In this document: one piece after another, positions 56,981 through 64,000 of the stretch | Layout: each line of letters begins with the position of its first letter | Position numbering within the stretch: position 1 is the stretch's first letter | Program-made: the position numbers and the translations under genes | The notes under the pieces: generated by a model | What the model was told of the DNA's origin: nothing | The model's database searches: none | What the model saw: only the letters and a program-made list of their open reading frames with translations | Source: SZUA-38 sp965212525 | Lineage (GTDB): Bacteria; Pseudomonadota; Gammaproteobacteria; Xanthomonadales; SZUA-38 | NCBI GenBank assembly: GCA_965212525.1 | Contig: CBDBVC010000001.1 | Span: 1 to 64,000, forward strand | Direction of reading: 5' to 3' | DNA: 64,000 bases

Positions 56981-57301
56981 ATGACCACCCGACCCGAACC
57001 CATTGCCCTGAATCACATCGAGAGCCATGCACAACTGAAACCGCTCTCACCGGACTGGCATATCGATGACAGTAACGAGTTTCTGTATCGGGAGTTTCGC
57101 TTCGGGGGATACGCACGTGCCGTTCAACTGGCCAATCTGGCGGCCTGGCTGGCCACTGAGCAGGGGCACCACCCGGACATCGAATTCGGCTGGGGCTACT
57201 GCCGCATCCGGCTGACCACACACGATGCGGGCGGGCTGTCTCGACGCGACTTTGAATTTGCCTCTGCCATGGACAAGATCCTGCAGACAGGCAGCCCCTG
57301 A
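56981..57301 (+). CDS. phhB: Pterin-4a-carbinolamine dehydratase
   Basis: A 106-residue PCD that dehydrates the 4a-hydroxypterin made by PhhA. The active-site His cluster is EQGHHPDIEFGWGYCRIRL, and FRFGGYARAVQLANLAAW is the dimer strand-helix region. It starts 36 bases after phhA and completes the two-enzyme unit. Confidence 0.95.
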   Translation: MTTRPEPIALNHIESHAQLKPLSPDWHIDDSNEFLYREFRFGGYARAVQLANLAAWLATEQGHHPDIEFGWGYCRIRLTTHDAGGLSRRDFEFASAMDKILQTGSP

Positions 57302-57323
57302 GCCAGTCTGTCAGCTCAAAGGT

Positions 57324-58131
57324 TCAGAAATCCAGATTGAACCCGTGATACAACTCGATCAGTTCCGTCCGCAGGGCGCGTGAGACCCTTTCCCGCTCTT
57401 CTTTCGACATGTCCTGTTTTTTCGAAAACAGGTAGTTTTCGAGCTCAAAATTCCGCAACAACATCTTGGTGTGAAAGATCTTTTCCTGATCGATGTTGAC
57501 ATCACGCATCTTGTAGGCCGCCTTGGTGTCCTCACTCATGAAGTCCTGGATCGATTCGATACGATGATCAATGAACAGTTTGTTGGCACTCACATCGCGT
57601 GTGAATCCGCGGACACGATAATCAAGTATGACCACATCGGAGTCGAAGTTGTGAATCAGGAAATTGAGCGCCTTCAGTGGCGAGATCACACCACAGGTCG
57701 AGACGTCGATATCGACGCGGAAACTGCAGATGGGTGATTCCGGGTTGGTTTCAGGATACGTGTGTACAGTGATATGACTCTTGTTCAGATGGGCAACGAC
57801 ATCATCCGGTATCGGGCCAGGCGCTGCCGTGACGGTATCCTCGTGCTTGCCCTCACCGATCGGTTCCTCACAGATCAGCATGGTCACCGATGCCCCCTGG
57901 GGATCATAATCCTGTCTTGCGATATTGAGGATATCGGCATCGATGATATCGGCCACCTGTTGCAGAATTTCCGTCAGGCGATCGGCATTGTAGACTTCGT
58001 CGATATATTCGATATAAGCCTCGCGATCGGCACGGTTTTCTGCATAGCAGATATCATAGATATTGAAGCTGAGTGTCTTGGTCAGATTATTGAAACCATG
58101 CAGCTTGAGCTTTGTCGAGTGAGGGTGTCAT
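57324..58131 (-). CDS. speD: S-adenosylmethionine decarboxylase, E. coli type, single-base shift near start
   Basis: SpeD makes decarboxylated AdoMet for spermidine synthesis and self-cleaves to form a pyruvoyl group. The repaired protein is about 269 residues. From 58115 it reads TKLKLHGFNNLTKTLSFNIY, the typical start, and later STCGVISPLKALNFLIHNF, with the Ser of the STCGVISP cleavage region. The ATG at 58131 (AGAGGCG upstream) is one base out of frame with this text; one extra base between 58120 and 58115 explains it, because no in-frame start codon exists before the GTG at 57956. It is divergent from crp. Confidence 0.88.
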
Positions 58132-58308
58132 CGCCTCTGTTCTGATTCCCGTATGCCGGATTGACCGGCGATTATAGCCAATCTGCCCGGCTATTCACCA
58201 AATATCGATCACGTCTGTCAGAGAATCCTGACCATTCGGCCAAATCAATTGTGATACAGTGCATTCTCTTCTACAATCGATCGGGTTGTTGAGTGGGAAA
58301 CGTGTGAG
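58132..58308. promoter_or_regulatory. Divergent region speD / Crp-like gene
   Basis: 177 bases between divergent genes. It must hold both promoters. No clear CRP palindrome (TGTGA-N6-TCACA) was found on reading it, though partial halves occur near 58250. Confidence 0.4.
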
Positions 58309-58977
58309 ATGATTGGAAGCGAACTATTTCAAAGCCAGTTCGAACTGGACGATGCAAGCCACAGACGCTTTCTGGATTGCTGTCATGTCCACGCCTACCC
58401 GAACAAGACAGCCATCATCCGCCCCGGTGATGATGCCAACACACTCTACTACATCGTCTCCGGTTCGGTTTCAGTCACGTTCGAGGATGAGGAAGGCCGT
58501 GAACTGATTCTGGCCTATCTCAATGCCGGCAACTTCATTGGAGAGCTCGGGCTCTATGTGGCAACAGGGCAGCGCTCTGTCATGGTGCGTACCCGAACCA
58601 AGTGTGAACTGGCGCAGATCAGTTACGCCAAGCTGGCCAACCTGCTGGAAAATGACCTGAAGGACATCAGCCCCAAGATCCTCTATGCCATTGGCAAGCA
58701 GCTCAGCGACCGCCTGCTGCACACCTCACGCAAGGTACGCCGCCTGGCCTTCATGGATGTGCAGGGCCGCATCGCGCGGACACTGCTCGACCTGTGCCAG
58801 GAACCCGACGCCATGACCCACCCCGATGGCATGCAGATCAAGGTTTCGCGTCAGGAAATCAGCCGCATTGTGGGCTGCTCGCGAGAAATGGCCGGCCGCG
58901 TGATCAAGACCCTGGAAGAGGAAGGCATGATCACTGCAGCGGGCAAGACCATCGTCGTACTGGGTGCACGGGACTGA
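58309..58977 (+). CDS. crp: Crp/Clp-type transcription regulator
   Basis: A 222-residue CRP-FNR regulator. The cAMP cassette reads NFIGELGLYVATGQRSVMVR with Gly78-Glu79 and Arg89-Ser90, and the C-helix pair Thr139-Ser140 lies in LLHTSRKVRRLAF; these match the E. coli cAMP contacts. The HTH is RQEISRIVGCSREMAGRVIK (181-200), with the R-E-R-type recognition helix. Overall text is nearer Xanthomonas Clp/Pseudomonas Vfr. The adjacent speD and trp genes match the Clp neighbourhood in Xanthomonas. It probably controls many genes by nucleotide signalling. Confidence 0.95.
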   Translation: MIGSELFQSQFELDDASHRRFLDCCHVHAYPNKTAIIRPGDDANTLYYIVSGSVSVTFEDEEGRELILAYLNAGNFIGELGLYVATGQRSVMVRTRTKCELAQISYAKLANLLENDLKDISPKILYAIGKQLSDRLLHTSRKVRRLAFMDVQGRIARTLLDLCQEPDAMTHPDGMQIKVSRQEISRIVGCSREMAGRVIKTLEEEGMITAAGKTIVVLGARD

Positions 58978-58980
58978 CGA

Positions 58981-60030
58981 ATGCCTGACGGTGCAGTGAG
59001 CACCAGACTGGTGCTGCTGATAACACTGCTGTTATCCGTACTGGCGACTGCCTGGTGGTATACATCACGCGAAACTCAGCCGAAGACGACCACTGCCCCA
59101 ACTCCCGAAAGTTCGCAAGATCTCCGCTCAGAAGCCCGGACCAGTGCTGAAAGAAGCCCGGCACTTGCTGAAGCGCACCCCAGCAAGTCGACATCGTCAC
59201 GCTCCGCGCAATATATGGATCAGGCCAATCCCGGACCAGCCCAGGATTCTGCCAGCGATCAGATCCCAGCTGAGCTGATCGATCACTGGGCCGTTGTTTC
59301 TGCCTGGACTACAGATGGTTATCGGTCCGATCTGATCACCACCGAGTTCCCGTTCATGGATGCGGCTGCTACCGCCTTGCTGATCGAGCCTGCCGAATCG
59401 GGAGATCGTGAGGCCGCCTATCAACTCTATCTTCGCTATACCACCTGCGCTTCCGCCCCCGGCAACGAAGCAGAACTTGCACAGTCGGTTGATTTCTGGA
59501 CCACGGTGATCCATGACACACCGGAGATGGAGCCAACGGCGATGAGATTCATTGACAGCCAGACTTCCGATTTCGAGAATTGCGCTACCTTTGATGAGGG
59601 CACCGATTTCGAAGCGCTGGCTTTTCAATGGTTCACCCGAGCGGGGCAGCTTGATCACCTCATCGCACAGATTGATTACCCCCAGCATGCACGAATTTTT
59701 CAACTGATGGATCTGGCCATCAAGAACCCGGAAATCATCATCACCTACCGGGAAAATGCACTGCAGTTCCTGCAGCGGGCCGTCCGTTCCGGTCATGCCG
59801 CCGCCTTTCTCAGCATGGCCAATGAATATCATGAAGGCGTGCTGCTGGACTCCGATCCGGTGCTGGCCTATGCCTGGGCCCACGCAGCAAAACTGGCGGG
59901 TCATCGTACCAATACCGATAGCGATTTCTATATCGACAAATACAGGGAACTGCTGGACATCAGACAGGAGAAGGAAGGACGTCAGAAAGGGCGCCTGCTG
60001 TGCAAGCAGTATTGCCGTGGTGATGACTGA
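58981..60030 (+). CDS. Membrane-anchored SEL1-like protein of unknown function
   Basis: A 349-residue protein. A single N-terminal hydrophobic helix (LVLLITLLLSVLATAWW, residues 11-27) anchors it, then a Ser/Pro/Thr-rich linker leads to a helical domain with SEL1-type repeats (PAESGDREAAYQLYLRYT, RAVRSGHAAAFLSMANEYHE, DPVLAYAWAHAAKLAG). It starts 3 bases after the crp stop, so it may be in the same message. I do not recognise a function. Confidence 0.75.
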   Translation: MPDGAVSTRLVLLITLLLSVLATAWWYTSRETQPKTTTAPTPESSQDLRSEARTSAERSPALAEAHPSKSTSSRSAQYMDQANPGPAQDSASDQIPAELIDHWAVVSAWTTDGYRSDLITTEFPFMDAAATALLIEPAESGDREAAYQLYLRYTTCASAPGNEAELAQSVDFWTTVIHDTPEMEPTAMRFIDSQTSDFENCATFDEGTDFEALAFQWFTRAGQLDHLIAQIDYPQHARIFQLMDLAIKNPEIIITYRENALQFLQRAVRSGHAAAFLSMANEYHEGVLLDSDPVLAYAWAHAAKLAGHRTNTDSDFYIDKYRELLDIRQEKEGRQKGRLLCKQYCRGDD

Positions 60031-60086
60031 CCGCTAGACCGATCAGGCGGACACCAAAGCTGTGATTATAGCCTCAGGTCAGTGAT

Positions 60087-60878
60087 TCAATGATTGTCGA
60101 ACAGGCTTCGCAGCTCTGCACCCGGGTCTTCTGCCCGCATGAAGGCCTCACCGATCAGAAAGCGATTGATGCCATTGTCGAGCATGCGCTTCACGTCATC
60201 ATGGCTGTGAATACCGCTTTCGGTGATCAGCTGACGTTCAGCCGGCACATGAGCTTTAAGATCTATTGTGGTGTCGAGTGAGGTCTCGAAGGTCTTCAGG
60301 TTTCGATTGTTGACTCCAATCAGCTCAGCAGGTGTGGACAGGGCCACTGTCATCTCGTCAGCATCATGCACCTCGACCAGTACATCCAGACCCAGCTCGC
60401 GTGCCATGTGCTCGTACTCACTCACCTGTATGGCTGACAGGGCAGCCACGATCAGCAGCACACAATCGGCCCCCATCACACGCGACTGGTACAGCTGATA
60501 CTCATCGACGATGAAGTCCTTGCGCAACACCGGCAGTGAACAGGCAGATCTGGCCTCGAGCAGATAATCGGCATGCCCCTTGAAGTAATGCTCGTCAGTC
60601 AGCACCGACAGGCAGCTGGCTCCACCCTCCTCATAGCTTCGTGCAATCGTGGCCGGTTCAAACTGTTCGCGAATAATACCTTTCGATGGCGAGGCCTTCT
60701 TGACCTCGGCGATTACCGCATGGTGCCGGGCAGCATCGGTGGCAAGGCGGCGTGCGAAGCCACGACAGGGCTCACAGTCAGCACTTCGGGATCGAAGTTC
60801 ACTGCTGCCGGTCCGGCGTCTGGCGGCGTCAACCTCCAGCCGTTTTCGCGCCAGAATCTCGTCGAGTATCGTACTCAC
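60087..60878 (-). CDS. trpC: Indole-3-glycerol phosphate synthase
   Basis: A 263-residue TIM-barrel enzyme of tryptophan synthesis. It starts MSTILDEILARKRLEVDAAR, has VIAEVKKASPSKGIIREQF, EGGASCLSVLTDEHYFKG, VLRKDFIVDEYQLYQSRVMG, GVNNRNLKTFETSLDTT and ITESGIHSHDDVKRML. It is the single-function form without TrpF. It overlaps trpD by four bases and ends the trpEGDC unit. Confidence 0.97.
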   Translation of the reverse strand: MSTILDEILARKRLEVDAARRRTGSSELRSRSADCEPCRGFARRLATDAARHHAVIAEVKKASPSKGIIREQFEPATIARSYEEGGASCLSVLTDEHYFKGHADYLLEARSACSLPVLRKDFIVDEYQLYQSRVMGADCVLLIVAALSAIQVSEYEHMARELGLDVLVEVHDADEMTVALSTPAELIGVNNRNLKTFETSLDTTIDLKAHVPAERQLITESGIHSHDDVKRMLDNGINRFLIGEAFMRAEDPGAELRSLFDNH

Positions 60879-61885
60879 AGTGACTGGGTAAACTCGGACA
60901 GCTGCTGAAGACGTAGCCAGGCCGCCCCGGATTTCTGAAGTGCCATGGCCTTTTCATAGGCCGCTTCCATGCTGGGTTCAATGCCGGAGACATAGATCGC
61001 CGCGGCAGCATTGAGGCCGACAATGTCAGCTTCGGCACAATCAACACTGGTCAGTGCCGTCTCGATTTTCTGCAGTGACTGTGTCGCATCATCCACCCGA
61101 AGCGCCTTTTCATGAGGAATGGATATGGAAAAATCCTCGGGGTAGATGGAATAATCGCTAATCTCACTGTCCTTCAGTTCACTCACCAGTGTCGGTGCAC
61201 TGGTCGACAATTCATCCATGCCATCGAGTGAATGCACCACCATGACGTGCCTTGAGCCCAGCTGTCTCAATACGCGTGCGATCGGTCTTACCCAGTCATT
61301 GTCATAGACACCCATCACCTGATTCGGCGCCAGCGCCGGATTGGTGATCGGCCCGAGCAGATTGAACAGCGTTCGCACGCCGAGTTCGCGACGTGGCCCG
61401 ACCGCATGCCTGGTTGCGCCGTGATGAGCCGGTGCAAACAGGAACCCGATCCTGAAACGATTGATGCACTCGGCCACCTGATCAGCGTTCAGATTCAGGT
61501 TGAAACCGGCTGTCTCGAGCACATCGGCACTGCCGGACTTGCTCGATACCGAACGGTTCCCATGCTTGGCAACTCTCGCGCCTGCTTCCGCGGCCAGAAA
61601 CGCCGAGGCCGTCGAGATGTTGAAGCTGCCCTTTGAATCACCACCGGTACCGCAGGTATCGATCAGGTGTTCATCACCGACGTCAACGCGAACGGCCCGC
61701 TCACGCATCACCGAAGCAGCGGTGGCTATTTCTTCGGTGGTTTCACCCTTGAGGCGCAATGCCATCAGGAAACCTCCGATCTGGGCGTCGGTTGCCTCGC
61801 CGTCCATGATCATGTTCATGGCCCTGGCCATGTGCTTGGGCTTGAGATCTTTTCCGCGTGAAAGCTTGTTGAGAATCTTTTGCAT
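60875..61885 (-). CDS. trpD: Anthranilate phosphoribosyltransferase
   Basis: A 336-residue TrpD that joins anthranilate to PRPP. DTCGTGGDSKGSFNISTASA (the PRPP loop) and KHGNRSVSSKSGSADVLE are diagnostic, and FNLLGPITNPALAPNQVMGV follows. It starts 29 bases after trpG. It uses PRPP, whose synthase prs lies in the first part of the window. Confidence 0.97.
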   Translation of the reverse strand: MQKILNKLSRGKDLKPKHMARAMNMIMDGEATDAQIGGFLMALRLKGETTEEIATAASVMRERAVRVDVGDEHLIDTCGTGGDSKGSFNISTASAFLAAEAGARVAKHGNRSVSSKSGSADVLETAGFNLNLNADQVAECINRFRIGFLFAPAHHGATRHAVGPRRELGVRTLFNLLGPITNPALAPNQVMGVYDNDWVRPIARVLRQLGSRHVMVVHSLDGMDELSTSAPTLVSELKDSEISDYSIYPEDFSISIPHEKALRVDDATQSLQKIETALTSVDCAEADIVGLNAAAAIYVSGIEPSMEAAYEKAMALQKSGAAWLRLQQLSEFTQSL

Positions 61886-61914
61886 CTGTCTGTTCTGTTA
61901 CCGCGACGAGCGGG

Positions 61915-62490
61915 TCAGGATTGTAGAAAATTGGCGAGCATCTTGTGCCCGAACTGAGTCAGTATCGACTCCGGATGAAATTGTACACCTTCCAGCCGAT
62001 GCTGCCTGTGCCTGAAGCCCATGATTTCATCCACCTCACCGTCCCGTTCGGTCCAGGCGGTCAGCTCAAGGCATTCGGGCAGGCTGTCTCGCTCAACCAC
62101 CAGAGAATGATAGCGAGTGGCCTCGAATGGATTGTCCAGTGATTCGAATACGCCGATGCCGGTGTGGTGCATCATCGACGTCTTGCCATGCATCACCTGC
62201 CTGGCCCGGATGATACGCCCCCCATACACCTGCCCGATGCATTGAAAGCCCAGACAAACGCCCAGAATGGGAATCTTCCCGGCAAAGCGTTCAATCACTG
62301 ACATTGAGATACCGGCCTGATCCGGCGTGCAGGGGCCAGGAGATATCACGATATGATCCGGCACCATCTCATCGATCTCATCCAGCGTAATCTGGTCGTT
62401 TCGATGCACTTCGACCTGCTGTTCCAGCTCGCCGAAATACTGCACCAGATTGAAGGTGAACGAATCGTAGTTGTCTATCATCAGCAGCAT
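61915..62490 (-). CDS. trpG: Anthranilate synthase glutamine amidotransferase subunit
   Basis: A 191-residue class I glutamine amidotransferase. The nucleophile is Cys79 in GVCLGFQCIGQ and the other catalytic residues are His172 and Glu174 in GVQFHPES. The usual GVCLGHQ reads GFQ, a substitution next to the nucleophile that most relatives do not show. PGPCTPDQAGIS is the oxyanion region. It lies between trpE and trpD; whether it also serves PabB cannot be told here. Confidence 0.95.
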   Translation of the reverse strand: MLLMIDNYDSFTFNLVQYFGELEQQVEVHRNDQITLDEIDEMVPDHIVISPGPCTPDQAGISMSVIERFAGKIPILGVCLGFQCIGQVYGGRIIRARQVMHGKTSMMHHTGIGVFESLDNPFEATRYHSLVVERDSLPECLELTAWTERDGEVDEIMGFRHRQHRLEGVQFHPESILTQFGHKMLANFLQS

Positions 62491-62502
62491 GGCTTAACCC
62501 CG

Positions 62503-63987
62503 TTACAACCCGTTGACAGCTCGTGATACAGCGCGAAACAGCGCCCTGCCCTTGTTCATGGTCTCATCCCATTCACGGGTTGGATCGGAATCATGCACGA
62601 TTCCGGCGCCTGCCTGAACATGCAGTTTCTTGTCCTTGATCACGGCGGTGCGTATCGCGATCGCCATGTCGGAATCGCCCCACCAGCCCAGATGACCCAC
62701 GGCACCGGCGTAAACGCCGCGCTTGACCGGCTCCAGTTCGGCAATGATTTCCATGGCGCGGATTTTCGGTGCGCCAGACAGTGTTCCCGCCGGCAGTGAG
62801 GCTCTGAGCAGATCGATGGGTCCGAGACCAGGTTTGAGGTCGGCACGCACTTCGGACACCAGATGCATGACGTGGGAATAGCGCTCTATCGCCATCTGTT
62901 CTGTCACATGGACTGTTCCGGTCTCGGCGATACGGCCCAGATCGTTGCGCCCCAGGTCCACCAGCATCAGGTGTTCTGCCAGCTCCTTGGGATCGGCCTT
63001 GAGCTCTGTTTCCAGTCGCTGATCATCGGCGTCATCCTCACCGCGCGGACGGGTGCCGGCAATTGGTCTGACCACCATTTCCTTCCCTTCCAGTCGCATC
63101 AGGATTTCCGGAGAGGAGCCCACAACCTGGGCACTCTCGCCGTTCAGCGCCAGATCGAGAAAATACATGTAGGGTGAAGGGTTCAGGCTGCGCAGTGCGC
63201 GGTACACGTCCACGGGCCGGGCACGAAACGGCACAGTCAGGCGCTGTGACAGCACCACCTGCATGATGTCGCCATCAACAATATAGTCCTTGCATTTGCG
63301 AACCGCCGCCTCGAATGACTGCTGATTGAAACCGGAATCGAAGTCGTCTTCACCGACATCGGCAGAATCGATGGTTTCCGGGTAACCACGACCGGCCGAG
63401 CGCAGCTGGTATTCCAGCTGGTCAAGTCGCCGCTGGGCACGAAACCAGGCACCGGATTGCCCCGGATTGGCATTGACGATCAGATAGAGTTTGCCGAGCA
63501 GATTATCAAACACTGCCACTTCTTCAGACACCAGCAGGGCAATGTCCGGCATGCCCAGTTCATCGGGCAGGTCCTGGCTGGCCAGCCGGGGTTCGATATA
63601 GGCAATGGTGTCGTAGCCAAAGTAGCCCACCAGACCGCCACAGAACTGTGGCAGATGATCAAGCTGGGCCACACTGTAGTGCTGACGAATGTCCTCGATC
63701 GCCGCCAGTGGATCGTCCACCTGCTCATCGCGAATCACCTCACCATGGCGCAGTACGGTGAGCTGGTGTCCGTGAACCTGGATCAGCGTTTCACAGGGTA
63801 GTCCTATGATCGAATAGCGACCCCAGTGTTCACCACCGGTTACCGATTCCAGCAGATAGGCGTTGGGACCATCCACCAGCTTCAGGTAGACACTCAGGGG
63901 CGTATCCAGATCCGAGAATACCTCTCGGTAGACCGGAATCCGGTTATGGCCTTCATCGGCAAGCTGATTGAATTCTGATTCCTGCAT
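62503..63987 (-). CDS. trpE: Anthranilate synthase component I
   Basis: A 494-residue chorismate-utilising enzyme that starts tryptophan synthesis. The C-terminal half has the family text: VVLSQRLTVPFRARPVDVYR, LNPSPYMYFLDL, RPIAGTRPRGEDDADDQ, LVDLGRNDLGRIAETGTVHV and LPAGTLSGAPKIRAMEII. An N-terminal L-L-E-S-V-type tryptophan-feedback segment (YLLESVTGGEHWGRYSI) is also seen. It begins the trpEGDC unit; the start is 13 bases from the window edge, so its leader is not visible. Confidence 0.97.
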   Translation of the reverse strand: MQESEFNQLADEGHNRIPVYREVFSDLDTPLSVYLKLVDGPNAYLLESVTGGEHWGRYSIIGLPCETLIQVHGHQLTVLRHGEVIRDEQVDDPLAAIEDIRQHYSVAQLDHLPQFCGGLVGYFGYDTIAYIEPRLASQDLPDELGMPDIALLVSEEVAVFDNLLGKLYLIVNANPGQSGAWFRAQRRLDQLEYQLRSAGRGYPETIDSADVGEDDFDSGFNQQSFEAAVRKCKDYIVDGDIMQVVLSQRLTVPFRARPVDVYRALRSLNPSPYMYFLDLALNGESAQVVGSSPEILMRLEGKEMVVRPIAGTRPRGEDDADDQRLETELKADPKELAEHLMLVDLGRNDLGRIAETGTVHVTEQMAIERYSHVMHLVSEVRADLKPGLGPIDLLRASLPAGTLSGAPKIRAMEIIAELEPVKRGVYAGAVGHLGWWGDSDMAIAIRTAVIKDKKLHVQAGAGIVHDSDPTREWDETMNKGRALFRAVSRAVNGL

Positions 63988-64000
63988 GAATGGTCAAATC

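Overview
The window is a 64 kb stretch of a moderately GC-rich gammaproteobacterial chromosome. Core gene orders (tRNA-Tyr/Gly/Thr-tuf-tRNA-Trp-secE-nusG-rplK-rplA; hemA-prfA; UPF0149-pepP-ubiH-ubi; zapA-6S RNA-fau; rplM-rpsI; speD divergent from a Crp/Clp regulator; trpEGDC) and the Clp-like regulator fit the Xanthomonadales/Chromatiales side of the class (Wenzhouxiangella-like). This placement is inferred from gene order and recalled protein style, not from a search. The organism looks like an aerobic heterotroph: ubiquinone hydroxylases, phenylalanine hydroxylase, and many secreted peptidases or beta-propeller proteins.

Layout. 1-3.6 kb (minus): translation/transcription cluster with four tRNAs; the first ~1.8 kb is full of small indels. 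3.6-9.8 kb (minus): ychF, pth, rplY, prs, tRNA-Gln, lolB and a TPR lipoprotein; ispE, usually here, is missing. 10.1-12.5 kb (plus): hemA-prfA. 12.5-13.3 kb (minus): acylphosphatase and a TlpA-like thioredoxin. 13.3-30 kb is an accessory block of exported proteins: a lipoprotein with a C-terminal type IV pilin domain, two tandem Cys-rich paralogues, a sugar-dehydrogenase propeller, a BtuF-like protein, a helical protein overlapping an M14 carboxypeptidase, an HzsA-like protein with one haem c motif, and a frameshifted VIT-VWA protein. 30-33.9 kb: radical SAM, SRAP, polysaccharide deacetylase, sulfotransferase and GNAT genes. 34-38.5 kb: Ycf46-type AAA ATPase, EamA transporter, two tiny coiled-coil proteins, MscS channel. 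38.5-42 kb: a large BNR/sortilin-type propeller. 42-46.5 kb: ubiquinone/pepP operon. 46.6-49.3 kb: ZapB-like, zapA, 6S RNA, fau, EVE, rpiA. 49.4-49.7 kb: two MITE-like units with a divergent copy between. 49.7-64 kb: CNB-rhodanese, rpsI/rplM, DUF481, coq7, a choice-of-anchor B protein, Lrp/phhA/phhB, speD, crp and trpEGDC.

The most interesting signal is a recurrent ~120-residue C-terminal module (pattern G-x-W-[FY]-N/D ... G-x-G-[FLM] ... W-[FY]-[TV]-Y ... L-x-R-L-[TS]-x-x-x-G-x-x-C). It occurs six times in four unrelated exported proteins (sugar dehydrogenase, M14 carboxypeptidase, BNR propeller, choice-of-anchor B protein), in the place where other phyla carry sorting or anchoring domains. 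It may be an undescribed surface-sorting or adhesion module.

Several reading frames are broken by one- or two-base indels (rplA, rplK, nusG, secE, the VIT-VWA gene, the choice-of-anchor B gene, the speD start). Because essential genes are hit, assembly error is more likely than gene decay.
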